Source: Gerris lacustris (Eukaryota > Arthropoda > Insecta > Hemiptera > Gerridae). Taken from it: a stretch of DNA of 64,000 nt. The position numbers and the translations under genes were made by a program. The notes below the pieces were generated by a model. It was not told the DNA's origin, ran no database searches, and was given only the letters and a program-made list of their open reading frames with translations. The stretch lies in NCBI GenBank assembly GCA_951217055.1, contig OX578282.1:15067877-15131876 (forward strand), written 5' to 3'. Shown here one piece after another: positions 24,887-38,241 of the stretch (positions are counted from its first letter, which is position 1; each line of letters starts with the position of its first letter).

Positions 24887-25502
24887 TTATATATATATAG
24901 CACAAGTCTAAGTTAATCTTATAAAGGAAATGGAGTTTTCAAAAGTTATATTATGTCTGAGGAAGCAGGAAGGAAGAATCATCAAAGTAACTTCTCAAGA
25001 GTTAACATTTTATTAGGCAAAGGCAAAAGGATAGATTTAGGTGTATTGACATTGAACAAGAAATAGTCCTTCGTCCTTCGAAGGGTAGATTTAATCATAC
25101 TTAGTAAAAGGGCTAAGCTGCACTCTAACTATTAAAGCCACTTTATCTATAAGGGTATTAAGGAAATGTTCCAACCTTATGATTGGCTTCGCATTGGTTA
25201 GTATTAAATAGATTAAGAAAACACAATGACCTCAAGTAATGCTTTTACTCCTTTCTTAATTACCAGGTCAAAGATATTGTTAAACGCCTTAAATTATATA
25301 CTATATAAGTAAACTCCAATCTCTACCTCATGAATTATTACCCATTATGCAAGCTTTTGTAGATCTTATCGTAAATATTAATAGAGTGGTTTGGGAATGA
25401 AAGAAATGCATGCAATAGTTGCAGTAGTTTTATTTTTAAGGCAGCTGTTTGCATTATTGATCTTGTTAGACAATTTTATGTAAAATCAATAACATTTTAA
25501 AC
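24887..25502. other. Presumed intron, nothing recognised
   Basis: AT-rich, with no exon-like or repeat structure that I can support. Confidence 0.4.
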
Positions 25503-25719
25503 AATAAATTAGTTAAACATTTCTTACTACGTCAACTTAAGCATCAATACATTTATACTTGTTTTTATGTCTCTTTACGAACCGGACGACACAACGAAAT
25601 GGATGCTTTTAGAAAAAAATCGCTGTATAATAGATATTTCGTTGTATAGAATTTTCTTTTTTAAGGGAAACAATTAGTGTTCCTGGAAAAGGAACATTTT
25701 TATTCCATTCTATTTTCAC

Positions 25720-26739
25720 TAGGGAATCCAATCCCGGACTCAATTTTCGATCCCGGGATCCCGGGACCAATTCTAGTTGGAATTTGGGATTGGCCAAATT
25801 CCAACTAGATAAAAATCATGTAGTTATGATATTGTATTATTTATTTTATTATTATTATAACAATATAAGTCATATTTATTTAGCATTTCTTTTGTTTAAA
25901 AAAATATTGATAAACATTAATCACACTAAAGGAGAAAAAAAAAACATTTTACGTCTATGTGGTAAGGTAGGTACGTAAGTTAGGAATCAAGCTACACAGT
26001 GGTTTCTAGGCAATAAGTTGTATATTTAAACTGTTGCATTTGTAGAAATAAATGCAAATGCATTTTTAAAAAAATACATTACATAATAAATAATTAATTA
26101 TTAACATACTATGTAAAAGGTGTAACTAATGAAAACAAATAATCATCCACGTAATAACAACAGTAGTTTTAGCAAAACACAAAACTCTGCATACTTGACA
26201 TGATCATAATAGGTTTTAAAGTTATTTAAATTTATAAAACTTAAACAAAATTGATACAGCACTCCGCCATTTTCAAATAGAGCCATTTATTTTCTTATGG
26301 TATTTAGAAGGTCAGTTTTCGTCTGTGCTCCAGGTTCAACGGTTTTCATACTTTTTCAATTTCTTGATTTAAAAGTTGTGCAAGTGTAGCTGGAGCTGGA
26401 TAAATACTTTCCTCTCTCTTAATACTTCCTTCAGTCCACACCGTGCAGTCAACAAATCACAGAAGTCTGTCAACTCTTATCTACGCTATTAAGTGCATTC
26501 AACTATACCCGACTAATATTATTGTATATTCAAGTCATTTGTTTGATTATTTATTTAGTTCACTACTTATTAATAAATGAATTATGTTACTTCTTTAGAA
26601 AATCTATTATTCTCTTGATTAAACAGTACGTGTTCCATTCAAAATACCTTAAAACGTAAACATTTTCAAATCCCGAAATCCCGTGACTGTTACTTTACAA
26701 TCCCGGAATCGGCTCGGGATCCCGGGATTGGATTCCCTA
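25720..26739. mobile_element. 1020-bp hAT element with perfect 8-bp target duplication
   Basis: Ends TAGGGAATCCAATCCCGG and, as complement of the right end, TAGGGAATCCAATCCCGGGA. The identical octamer ATTTTCAC flanks both sides (25712-25719 and 26740-26747). A hairpin (TCTAGTTGGAATTTGG with its complement) lies at 25773-25811. A decayed transposase C-terminal segment is on the minus strand. Ends, target length and coding relic agree on hAT. It lies about 0.85 kb downstream of the exon at 24684, probably in its intron. Confidence 0.9.
26255..26430 (-). pseudogene. hAT transposase fragment, frameshifted
   Basis: On the minus strand one frame reads SIKREESIYPAPATLAQLLN then QEIEKV and a stop. 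The neighbouring frame continues MKTVEPGAQTKTDLLNTIRK, a stop, then MALFENGG. The second part resembles the region just before the hAT C-terminal dimerisation domain, where a pattern like IRKEMALFExxG is common. One frameshift and at least one stop show it is dead. The DDE catalytic core and the ERxFS-type tail are not found within the element. Confidence 0.65.
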
Positions 26740-26747
26740 ATTTTCAC

Positions 26748-27440
26748 CCAATGTAGAACTGCTTCTTCTACGTCTTTATACTTACGAACTTAAGTTATAT
26801 TTTTTAAAAAATCTCCACTTGTTTGTTATACAGTTAAACTATTGAATTCCGGTTTCTCAAAACTGTAGACACTGAAACTCAGAGATCTATATTTGTGGGA
26901 GACTTCTTTCCTTTATCCGTGTCTTTGAATAGATTATTATTATTATTTTTTTTTTTCAGAAAGTAATGACTTTCTTTTAGACATTTGTACGACGAGTAAA
27001 TTACGCTGTAAAAAGTCAAGAGGTTTATAAATGTCAGAAACGAATTCATAACTGAGACAAGAGATTTCTCTATACAGTGCAAAGATGATTCCGATTCCAC
27101 TTAAACTAATGGAGATAGAGTATACACAAAATTATTGAAGAGCTAGAGCAAGAAACTCCTAAAGATGATTTTAAGGAAATAAGATGATGCAAAAATACTG
27201 TCAGAAAGTTTGTCGGTCGGATTTTCGAATCTTTATCCTTACTTCTATGAATTTTATTCGTTGTAAGAAATGATTTTCATACTATAGAAACACTTTTACT
27301 TAGAGAATTTGTGGCATAAAAAATATTCGTTATAAAGAGATTTTCGTTGTTCAGAAGTTCGTTATATGGAGATCCGACTGTGTTAGATCAGTATCAAGTG
27401 TTTTATGCATGTGACGATACGAATATTACTTTTAAAATAT
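26748..27440. other. Unassigned DNA
   Basis: No feature recognised; the small minus-strand frame at 26879-27100 has no family character. Confidence 0.4.
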
Positions 27441-27515
27441 GACCTAACTTTGTAGGAATCGAACCTAGATTATTGTTATCTTTTAGTTAGAGCGACCAAG
27501 CACTGATTTCATTCT
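27441..27515 (-). other. tRNA-like remnant
   Basis: The minus strand contains CTAGGTTCGATTCCTAC, a T-arm with a canonical B box and four of five stem pairs. It is preceded by GGTCGCTCTAACTAAAAGAT, which resembles a D-arm to anticodon-arm transition. The acceptor stem does not close convincingly and no 3' CCA context is visible. More likely a tRNA pseudogene or tRNA-derived SINE head than a working tRNA. Confidence 0.35.
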
Positions 27516-27686
27516 GTCATCGTATGGTTGGTGTATTTACTAGGTGTGCAATGCAGTTGTCTGCTTGCAATATTGAGCTGAGCTTGCATTTTAATCTAAA
27601 ACAATAAAAACATTTATTTATAAACAGCTGAAATCGGATAAAAAAAAATAGTAATATTGATAATTTTTAATTAAACAGCATTTTTT

Positions 27687-28055
27687 CCCCTGTTTTTCTA
27701 TTTTACCCCCCTCCTAAATGAAAATATGACAAAAGTGAACAAAACAACAATAACTGTACTCTTAAAGAGCTATCTAATGACATGCATCATGAAGGGCCTA
27801 TACTATTTTAACCTGTGGTTGGTCACATTGACTGTGCCGAATTTTGTGCGGATCGGTTAAGCCGTCTAGGAGGAAACTTTTGTACCCCGTACCTCGTACC
27901 CCTGTGTACCAATTTTGGGCATTTCAGATTTATACCTTCCTGTGGTTGGTCAGATTGACTGTGCCGAATTTTGTGCGGATCGGTTCAGCCGTTTAGGAGG
28001 AGTATGTGTCCAAACAAATGCAAAGTGTGGTATAAGAGCTGAGCGAAGCGAAGCT
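27687..28055 (-). mobile_element. Dispersed repeat, ACGGGGTAC family
   Basis: Inverted relative to 33000-33290. Shared landmarks are TTTACCCCC(C)TCCTAAATGA, TGTACT(C/T)TTAAAGAGCT and a GTACCCCGTAC...GTACCCCTG box. It contains a near-duplicate of TGTGCCGAATTTTGTGCGGA (27834 and 27960). It ends GAGCTGAGCGAAGCGAAGCT. Confidence 0.6.
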
Positions 28056-28073
28056 CAATTAATTTAAACTTTT

Positions 28074-28753
28074 ATGTGAGTTGCTGAATTCCAAAAGCAG
28101 CTAAGTCCACTTGAAATTTTTTTTGGCAAAGCACGAAAAACGTCTAGCAATTCACTAAATTGTGTTATCAGGTTAATTTTTTTTTTTTTAAATCAATAAC
28201 TAATAATTCATTTAGTGGACAAAAGCCCTATAATCTCAGGCTATTATTTTCTTTTTAATAAATAAAGAAATTATCACATAGCTGGTTTTGTCACAGTTTT
28301 TTGTTTATAGCTACTTTTGCAACCAAACCCACCGCCATGTTGGATTGGTGTGCTGCAGCAAAAGCTGTTATTTATTCAGTGTAGCCACTATAATATTTGT
28401 TTTCTCTTCTATCAATTTTTTTCTGTTTAAAAGATTGAAATGTGTAAAGAAGGATATAGATGATTTTGCAGCCTTACTCAGAGTAACTCTATAATGTGTA
28501 CTGTACATAGGATATAGCTGTTTTTGGATCAGTTATGGATATAGCTCCTTTTGAATCCGAGTACAGTAGGGATATAGCTGGTTTTGTAACCACACTCATA
28601 TTTCAATCTAGATTTTAATAGGTCTATAATTTTTGTTTGGAACTGTTTGACTGCAGAACATTGTAGAGCTTTAAAAAACAAATCCAGGGGTACCAATGTC
28701 TCATTTTTTTATTTTTTTTGGATATAGCTGCTTTTGGAATTCGGCTACTCATG
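28074..28753. mobile_element. TIR element built from an iterated ATATAGCTGCTTTTGGA motif
   Basis: The left end ATGTGAGTTGCTGAATTCCA and the complement of the right end CATGAGTAGCCGAATTCCAA pair over about 35 bp. The interior repeats versions of ATAGCTGCTTTTG(G/C)AA at about 28278, 28308, 28510, 28540 and 28572. No TSD recognised. The open frame at 28288-28494 lies inside and is not supported as a gene. Confidence 0.5.
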
Positions 28754-30064
28754 TTTTGGTCAAAATTTATATGTCCGTGATTTTATAAAGTTGATAGTAT
28801 TTCCTCTAGTGCACAGATTACAAACAGTCACGTACTTCCTTAGACCATTTCAGGATATATTTCTTACCTGCCTCGTAAAACAAAAAGAAAAACACATTAA
28901 AATTATTTGAGCTGGAACGAAACACCTTTATCCATGTTTACTGGCAATATAATAATATATAATTTCAATTATTTACGCATTGTGAACAAACGTAACTATA
29001 TATCTTTTTTTAATGGGTGATGAATATTATATAGAGTTGCATTACAATCCCTTTTCGTTGTCGATCCAATCTTATTAAACTAGCAACGCACAGTTTTTCT
29101 GAACCTTGATCTTATTAAATAAACAATTAATAAAATTTTTTATTGTAGCTGCAAGTTTTTTTTTTGTGCAAGTCTCTTTAAAAATTATTCTGTTAATGTC
29201 CGATTGTATCTTCTTAGTATCAGTAACGCATCAAGGCAATCGATTGCATATTCATGAGCTCTGTTATTTTACACTGTGCATCTTGACTTGCGTGACCGAT
29301 ACGATTTTTTTTGTGTCGTTTTATTACCCCATTAACTAGCTGTTTACATTATAATAAATGATAATTATTATTACATAATGTCAGGTGATTTCCTGATGTC
29401 TTCTTTTTCTATACGATGCATTTCGCTTCTGTTCGATATCCAAGAGATATTCACTTTTGATCATCCTTGTTTTATCATCTTCTTAATTGTTTTTTCGAGA
29501 AAACATAGTCTTAACCTACTTAAGAAGGTATTATGTATTTTAGGTTTCCTCGTTGTATTTTTTAATCGTTTCTATTATAAACATTATCTATAAACCTTTA
29601 TCTATGTATGCCGTGTCCTTTTCAGAAGTTGTCTTATCTTATTATTTCAGTAATATTAAGTAGTCAAAAAATGATGGATGGACTCGCACATTTTCCCGAC
29701 TTCCTTAATAATTACACAAAAGCTCGACGTATTTTAGCATTTACTCGTCTGTTAAATTATTACATTATCTTTTGTTATGCATTATGCACTTTATTGACAC
29801 CGGAAGATATTAATCAAAAATGAGTATAACCTTTCTCTGAAGATTATACGGAAAAAACAAAATGACTATTGGTATCCCTGTCAAAAACAATTGAAAAAGA
29901 AACAGATATTAGTTACACAGCTTTATTGAGCTGTATGGATTGTTTGTTATATAACAGGATGACTTCTAATGGATCCTATCTAATGCGTCTGATGGCGACT
30001 TCTTTAATGATTTTATACTTTTACTACCCATTATTGTCACATTTATTTATTTACTACCCCTTTT
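28754..30064. other. Unassigned DNA with four small ORFs
   Basis: Plus-strand frames at 29106-29339, 29378-29593, 29608-29823 and 29869-30090 follow one another (71-77 codons). They are hydrophobic and AT-rich, with no conserved motif recognised. They might be a decayed coding region, but I cannot support one. Confidence 0.3.
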
Positions 30065-30652
30065 TACTTTCTCATATAAAGAGAAAGTAATGTGATGGCG
30101 CGAAAATTCGATTTTGATGGATTTACACGTTTTGAGTCCAAAAAAGTGTTTTTTAAAAAATGTCTGTCTGTCGTCTGTGCAGACGCCTGGAGCCTAAACT
30201 ACTGGGCTGATTTTGACAAAATTTGGCATACATGTTCAGAAAAATCATACCCCAAGGCGAAATCGAGAAATTAATTTTAGCTCCAAATTTAGGGGTGTAA
30301 CCCCCCAAAAACTCTGAAAAAGTGCGAAAAAAAATTATTCCTCGAAAATGATTCCGACGATTTTGATTAAAAAATTCTAAACTATAGTCCATTTAAATAC
30401 GAATCTAACGATATAAGCCGTTATCCCGGGACAAATCCCAGTTCCTAAGAAAATTGCTTAAAACGCGGACAGGGAGAGCCCAGGTTCGATTCACCGCCCG
30501 GGAGAAATTATTTTTATGGTAAATTTTGATGATATGTTCAGTAATAATTTAATGTACGTACGAAAACTAATAAATAAAATACACTAGGCAGAGTAATTAT
30601 GAACTCGTATATGAGAAAGTTTGTCTGAGTTGTCTCGGACCGATTTTTCAAT
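30065..30652 (+). mobile_element. TTTCTCATATA family, full-length copy
   Basis: It begins TACTTTCTCATATAAAGAGA and ends TCGTATATGAGAAAGTTTGT plus about 35 bp. The terminal words CTTTCTCATATA are inverted at the two ends. Landmarks are GCCTGGAGCCTAAACTACTG, GATTTTGACAAAATTTGGCA, TTAGCTCCAAATTTAGGGGT and GGTTCGATTC (30483-30492). Co-linear with 34941-35523 over about 590 bp. No ORF; non-autonomous. Confidence 0.72.
30483..30492 (+). other. B-box-like motif in the TTTCTCATATA family
   Basis: GGTTCGATTC here, and GGTTCGATTCC on the minus strand at 35098-35108 in the other full copy. Conservation in two copies suggests it belongs to the ancestral element. Confidence 0.4.
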
Positions 30653-30885
30653 CTAACTATTGCTATTTCATTAAAATGTAATTTGCACTTTGAGTAAACT
30701 GTTTTTAAATATTTAATAAAATTGTGCTATTTCTATATTATAATTGAGTAATTTATTGGCTCAATTATTATTTGCCTTGATTAATACACATTATTATGTA
30801 AACAAGCTATTGGGGAAATCCTCTACGCATGCTTAATAGCTTCAACTTTTTGTTTTAATTATGTAATATCTTTAAAAAAGCTGAG

Positions 30886-31266
30886 TTTTACTGGTATTAT
30901 ATTACTTTGCTTTGTGAGTTTCATCGCACATTTCCGTTTCCCCAATTTTGAACCACTTCCCGTGATTCAATCTTCCCCAAATTTTGCACATCGATAAAAC
31001 TAAGGTGAAGAATACAGAAACCAAAATAAAAAAAAAAATAAAAAAATGGCGTCAAATTTATTTCAAAATATATTTTCTTTTTAAGTTTCATCGCATACCT
31101 ATTACCCCAATGTTGAACCACTTACCGTTATTCAATCTTCCCCGAATTTTGCACATAGTTGCAACTAAGGTGAAGAATACAGAAACCAAAAAAAAAAAAA
31201 TATAATAAAATAAAGGTTGAAAATAAGACCAGTTTTGAAAAATGGCATTTTTATATTAATTATTTT
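30886..31266 (+). mobile_element. Dispersed element with two internal tandem units (copy 2)
   Basis: The same left end (TTTTACTGGTATTATATTAC) and right end (AATAAGACCAGTTTTGAAAA to ATTAATTATTTT) as 9062-10130. It holds only two TTTCATCGCA units (30918 and 31086) instead of about seven. The flanks beyond these ends are unrelated, which defines the element borders. Confidence 0.75.
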
Positions 31267-31449
31267 TACACGATTTTACATAAAATTCACTTGCTTTTGG
31301 GTTACAAGTTACCAATATTATTATAATTTTTTCGATTAGGTACCTAGAAAACTGAAACTTAGTAACTTGACCATGCAAGTTATTGATATTTTCAAGTTAA
31401 TTTTAATTTTTTATTTTTAGTCCTTTTAACGCAATAAATATGTGCTTTT

Positions 31450-32075
31450 TTAGGGATTCAAGGTCATCCTAGAAACCCTTTTGGTAGTTCGTCCGTCCGT
31501 CTCATCTTGGAGAGTATCTCCCGACATACTGTTGCTAGAGATTTGAAATTTGGTATAGAGTTAATTTTTTTTTGCCCGAAATTCGAAAAAAATATTGTGA
31601 ACTTAGACACTCAAAATTTCTTCTATTAGCGAGCAATTGCGAACTGCTCACAATATTTTATATTTTTTGTAATTTTTGAGTGGGGTGTCATTTTAAAGAT
31701 ATTAAAATGTGGATTTCAATTATACATCGCGGTTATGAAAAGGCGGCCTATTTACCCCCGAAATTATTAAAACAATACGAATAAAAGTCTCCCTCCTGCT
31801 ACCCCATAAGTAAAGGTTCTAAAAAAAAAGAAAAAAATACATTAATATACATCTCTGTGGGCCAATGATTTTTCAGGGAGTTATATAATAAAGTCAAATT
31901 TTAGAAGTTTAAGGTGGCCATAACTATGATGTCCCAAAATTTTTCTTTTTTATAATTTTAAGTTGGGTATCATTTTAAAGGTATTGAAATAAGGATTACA
32001 AATATATATCGTGCTTCTAAAATTGGCGGTCATTACCCCTAAAAGATCCAAATAAGTGCATACCTAAGATATTCT
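31450..32075 (+). mobile_element. GGGTTTC-tip family element with internal 282-bp duplication
   Basis: The tip AGGGATTCAAGGTCATCCTA followed by GAAACCCTT is succeeded by GTTCGTCCGTCCGTCTC, GAGATTTGAAATTTGGTATA and a TTTGAGTGGGGTGTCATTTT block. That block recurs in diverged form 282 bp later (31949). It is homologous in inverse orientation to 56768-57230. The right border is uncertain. Confidence 0.55.
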
Positions 32076-32989
<914 letters not shown>

Positions 32990-32999
32990 ATAATATAAG

Positions 33000-33290
33000 T
33001 GGCAATATCCTGATTGACTGACTGACTGACTGACATAGAATCAACGCACAGCAAAATCTGCTTAACCGAGAGACTTGAAATTTTGAGGATATACTCGGTT
33101 CATATCATAGGCATCCACTAAGAAAGGATTTTGCGAAATTTTTATTTTTGTACCCAGGGGTACGGGGTACAAATGTCAAAGTAATGAATACTTTTAATGA
33201 TGCATATCGCTGAAAAGCTCTTTAAAAGTACAGTAATTGTTGTTATGTACAGTTTTTTCATATTTTCATTTAGGAGGGGGTAAAATGAAA
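33000..33290 (+). mobile_element. Dispersed repeat, ACGGGGTAC family
   Basis: It starts GTGGCAATATCCTGATTGAC with a short TGAC tandem. It carries CAGGGGTACGGGGTACAAAT, a palindromic GTAC box, and ends AGGAGGGGGTAAAATGAAAA. It is the opposite-strand relative of 27687-28055. Confidence 0.6.
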
Positions 33291-34499
33291 AATGTGTAGA
33301 ACTACATCTTATATAAATGAAGAGTGTCTATGAGTGTCTTTTATCTTAAATAAATGAAGAGTGTCTTTGAGTGTACTGCTTACATGAGATTATATAGTTA
33401 AATATATCTATATCTATGTATAAAAACTAATAATTGTTGTGTCTGTACAATTATCCGATTGGGCTCAAATTTTGTATTTATTCATTTATTTATTTTTATT
33501 ATTATTATTATTTTTTTAAATACCTTTATTGAATAAAACATATTAATTCATAAATAATATTTTAGTACACAAATTTATCTATTTTATTGATTTTACATTT
33601 TAGCTTTACATAAGGTTATCTCTCCATTAGAGAACATGGAGGCCCGAGCTGTGGAGAGAGAATATGGGGTATTTCCACTGAATGAGTAGTCCTGACAACG
33701 AATTTAAGTTTAGAAAATTTGATATCTGTCTGTCTGTGCGTCAATCACGTCCAAATGGCTGAATAGATTTTGGAGGTTCTTGAGTACAATGTTAAGCTTA
33801 ATTCTGCGGGTGATAAAGGATATAAAATGATTTGGTAGCTTTATATGGAGCTGAGAACGGGGCTTCTAAATAGATTTCAAAATTCTTATTTCATTTTTCA
33901 TAAAAAATGTATTTATCAAAATTGCAGAAAAAGTACTGACCATATTTGATGTTTTGTGGAAATTTTTGTAGGAAGAACTGTTAAAGAAATTACTTTTCAA
34001 TCACTGTCAAAAAATATTTAGATTTATTTTTAGATATTAAGGCACTAATTAATAAATCATGTCTTACCGTGCCTAAACCTTTACTAACTTAATCATGACC
34101 ACTTCTTTAAAATTCTAAAATAAAATCTACGAGTGTGTACGTAGTGTAATAATTTCTAAATTATATTGATAACTGCCAATAGAGATTTTTTTAAAATTTT
34201 ATCCCTAAGGGGAACATAAGGACAGAGTAAGAAAAGAAGGGGAATTGAGCCCAGACCGATCTCCTAAAGTTAGGAAGTTAATACTTGAGAAAGAGCTCTT
34301 ATTTTGGATGTAAGCATGTATATTAATAAAAGATAATTCCAATTCCAACCAAGGGATGTAAAATGACACGGGGAGGGGGGGGGGAGAAGGAAAATACCAC
34401 TGCTTTTCCTTTTTAAAAATTTAATCGGAATGAATTACTAATTTGGGATATTAGCAAATTATCTTATCAAAGGGGAGGGGGTATAGAAATAAGGGGGAG
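33291..34499. other. Old repeat debris, not assigned
   Basis: It contains a small tandem (AAATGAAGAGTGTCT twice, 33318 and 33354) and GTCTGTCTGTGCGTCAATCA at 33725. It also has G-rich runs at 34369-34388 and 34479-34501. No gene. Confidence 0.35.
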
Positions 34500-34616
34500 G
34501 GATAGAATCTAGATATTCTCGCTTTGTAAAATAATTTAAATGTTTCTTGATGGTAGTTTATATATCCATTAAATTGAAAATAAAACACCCCGTAGCGAAA
34601 CACGGGTATTGAGCTA
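34500..34616 (-). repeat. Dispersed repeat end, ACCCGTGTTTCGCTACGG type
   Basis: Inverted copy of 7827-7975, running directly into a (TA)n tract through GAGCTAGTATATG. The TA tract may have grown from the tail of this repeat. Confidence 0.5.
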
Positions 34617-34617
34617 G

Positions 34618-34619
<2 letters not shown>

Positions 34620-34698
<79 letters not shown>
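34620..34698. repeat. (TA)n microsatellite
   Basis: About 79 bp of TA adjoining a repeat terminus. Confidence 0.97.
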
Positions 34699-34702
<4 letters not shown>

Positions 34703-34940
34703 CTAAATTATCTTTTTCGGTAGACTGTCGAAAATTGTTAAATGGACCGGAGGTTAGGATCCGCTGGTCTAATAAGTACTTAAAAATCGTGTATGTGCTG
34801 CAATTTTAATGTATTTCTTCCACCTAAAACGAGTAAAAAGTAAAAATTCATCGTACGCTTTAAAAAGTGAACTTAATTTGGTAAAACTTATAATTGAAGT
34901 CGAAAACTAATAGTCCTAATTTAAACGAGTATATAATTAA

Positions 34941-35523
34941 AAATCGACCCGAGAAAACTCAGACAAACTTTCTCATATACGAGTTCATAATTACTTAGCC
35001 CAGTGTTTTCCATTTATTTCCGTGTTTTCGTAGATACATTTAATTATTATTGAACATTTTATTAAAATTTATCATAAAATTACTTTCTTCTCGGCAGGGA
35101 ATCGAACCCGGCCTCTCTCCATCCGCGTGTAATACTATTATTTCAGGAACTCGATTTTTCCTGGGAAAACGGCTTATATCTTTAGATTCGTATTTCAATG
35201 GACTACATTTTAGAATTTTATAATCAAATCTTTGGAACCGTTTTCAAGAAAATAATTGTATTCATGGTTTTTCAGAGTTTTTGTGGGGTAGCGCCCCCAA
35301 ATTTGGAGCTAAAATTCATTCCTCGATTTCGCCTCGAGGTATGATTTTTCTGAACCCGTCTGGATCCGTCAAAATCGTTCCAGTAGTTTAGGCTCCACGC
35401 GTCTGCACTGACGACAGACATACATTTAAATACTTTTTTGGACTCAGGGGACCACAAAACGTGTAAAGCCATCACAATCGAATGTTTGCTCTATCACGAT
35501 ACTTTCTCTTTATATGAGAATGT
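34941..35523 (-). mobile_element. TTTCTCATATA family, full-length minus copy
   Basis: Read on the minus strand it runs from TTCTCATATAAAGAGAAAGT to AAAGTTTGTCTGAGTTTTCT and beyond, co-linear with 30065-30652 along its whole length, including the GGTTCGATTCC box (35098-35108). The minus-strand frame at 35272-35475 is part of it and not a gene. Confidence 0.72.
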
Positions 35524-35528
35524 GAAAA

Positions 35529-36112
35529 AGAGAATTTTTACTCTAAAAAAACACCACTAGTTCCCACGTTTCGTGTTCTACATTAGTATATTGTATTTGT
35601 ACTTAGTACTAATACTAATAATTAATAGCCGTAATTATAATAATATAACTATCGCTTAAATTAAGAAAGTGCTCAAAATCAAACATAGGCATACTTCTGA
35701 CAGTTCTGATACCAGCATATGTTCTTTAACATTAAGATATCTTTTGTCTGGCTTGAATATTTTTATTATCTTACCTCTTAAGAATATGATAATATCTAAT
35801 TATTGGTTTTATTTTAAAGTGGTCTAATTGTTATATCAAATCTGTCTAATTAATATATCATAATTATAGTTGATGGATTTAAAATTATCACATTTTTTTT
35901 GGTAAAGAAATAAGTTTTTTTTATGTTACGGAAAATGAAGAAATCAGTGAATTGCATGTTTGAAAGTCTTTGTTGGTCTATTTTCACCTCTATCGACCCA
36001 TCTACATTAATATTTAAATTGGGTTAATTCGATCCTTATATTTCCATTAGTCTTAGTTTTCGTTGTTGCAGTACACAACCTTGGTTTGCACGACCTTCGT
36101 ATAAAAGGTACT
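35529..36112. other. Left flank of the satellite, unassigned
   Basis: AT-rich sequence without recognised features; the satellite similarity starts at about 36113. Confidence 0.45.
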
Positions 36113-36972
36113 TAGCACTGATTAATGACGAAAGCTTTAATAAAAATAGAAAGCTGCAAACGTTATTGAATTTTTTTTTGCACTAGATGTAAAAAATAAT
36201 GCTCTGATTACAATAAGGACATTTTTAGTGAAAAGTGAAATATTAAGCTTCATACGTTGTTGAATTTTGGGACTGGATGTGTAAAATAATGCACTGATAA
36301 CTAAGGAAATCTGTAATAAAATAATAAGCTACATACGTTGTTGAATTTTGGGACTGGATATGTAAAATAATGCACTGATTTCTAACGAAAGCTTTAATTA
36401 AATAATAAGCTACATACGTTGTTGAATTTTGGGACTGGATGTGTAAAATAATGCACTGATTTCTAACGAAAGCTTTAATTAAATAATACGCTACAGACGT
36501 TGTTGAATTTTGAACTGGATGTGTAAAATAATGCACTGATTACTAACGAAAGCTTTAATTAAATAATAAGCTACATACGTTGTTGAATTTTGGGACTGGA
36601 TGTGTAAAATAATGCACTGATTTCTAACGAAAGCTTTAATTAAATAATACGCTACAGACGTTGTTGAATTTTGGGACTGGATGTGTAAAATAATGCACTG
36701 ATTACTAACGAAAGCTTTAATTAAATAATAAGCTACATACGTTGTTGAATTTTGGGACTGGATGTGTAAAATAATGCACTGATTACTAACGAAAGCTTTA
36801 ATTAAATAATAAGCTACATACGTTGTTGAATTTTGGGACTGGATGTGTAAAATAATGCACTGATTACTAACGAAAGCTTTAATTAAATAATAAGCTACAT
36901 ACGTTGTTGAATTTTGGGACTGGATGTGTAAAATAATGCACTGATTACTAACGAAAGCTTTAATTAAATAAT

Positions 36973-37027
36973 AAGCTACATACGTTGTTGAATTTTGGGA
37001 CTGGATGTGTAAAATAAATTAAATAAT
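36973..37027. repeat. 55-bp truncated monomer, first of four
   Basis: A monomer lacking 26 bp, joining TGTAAAATAA directly to ATTAAATAAT. Identical truncated monomers begin at 38242, 40806 and 43289. In all four cases the next variant types are C, A-prime, C, D, so they mark the same ancestral module. Confidence 0.92.
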
Positions 37028-38241
37028 AAGCTACATACGTTGTTGAATTTTGGGACTGGATGTGTAAAATAATGCACTGATATCTAAGGAAATCAGTTAT
37101 AAAATAATAAGCTACATACGTTGTTGAATTTTGGGACTGGATGTGTAAAATAATGCACTGATTTCTAACGAAAGCTTTAATTAAATAATAAGCTACATAC
37201 GTTGTTGAATTTTGGGACTGGATGTGTAAAATAATGCACTGATATCTAAGGAAATCAGTTATAAAATAATAAGCTACATACGTTGTTGAATTTTGGGACT
37301 GGATGTGTAAAATAATGCACTGATATTTAAGGAAATCAGTTATAAAATAATAAGCTACATACGTTGTTGAATTTTGGGACTGGATGTGTAAAATAATGCA
37401 CTGATTTCTAACGAAAGCTTTAATTAAATAATACGCTACAGACGTTGTTGAATTTTGAACTGGATGTGTAAAATAATGCACTGATTACTAACGAAAGCTT
37501 TAATTAAATAATAAGCTACATACGTTGTTGAATTTTGGGACTGGATGTGTAAAATAATGCACTGATAACTAAGGAAATCTGTAATATAATAATAAGCTAC
37601 ATACGTTGTTGAATTTTGGGACTGGATGTGTAAAATAATGCACTGATATTTAAGGAAATCAGTTATAAAATAATAAGCTACATACGTTGTTGAATTTTGG
37701 GACTGGATGTGTAAAATAATGCACTGATATCTAAGGAAATCAGTTATAAAATAATAAGCTACATACGTTGTTGAATTTTGGGACTGGATGTGTAAAATAA
37801 TGCACTGATTACTAACGAAAGCTTTAATTAAATAATAAGCTACATACGTTGTTGAATTTTGGGACTGGATGTGTAAAATAATGCACTGATATCTAAGGAA
37901 ATCAGTTATAAAATAATAAGCTACATACGTTGTTGAATTTTGGGACTGGATGTGTAAAATGATGCACTGATAACTAAGGAAATCTGTAATAAAATAATAA
38001 GCTACATACGTTGTTGAATTTTGGGACTGGATGTGTAAAATAATGCACTGATTACTAACGAAAGCTTTAATTAAATAATAAGCTACATACGTTGTTGAAT
38101 TTTGGGACTGGATGTGTAAAATAATGCACTGATTACTAACGAAAGCTTTAATTAAATAATAAGCTACATACGTTGTTGAATTTTGGGACTGGATGTGTAA
38201 AATAATGCACTGATTACTAACGAAAGCTTTAATTAAATAAT

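Noticed and set aside
29106..30090. Four successive ORFs of 71-77 codons suggesting a broken gene
   Set aside because: Hydrophobic AT-rich translations, no motif shared with a known family; could not support a pseudogene call.
30420..30510. Complete tRNA suggested by TCCCGGG/CCCGGGA ends around a B box
   Set aside because: The T stem does not pair and homologous repeat copies do not preserve the acceptor-like ends, so only a B-box-like motif is reported.
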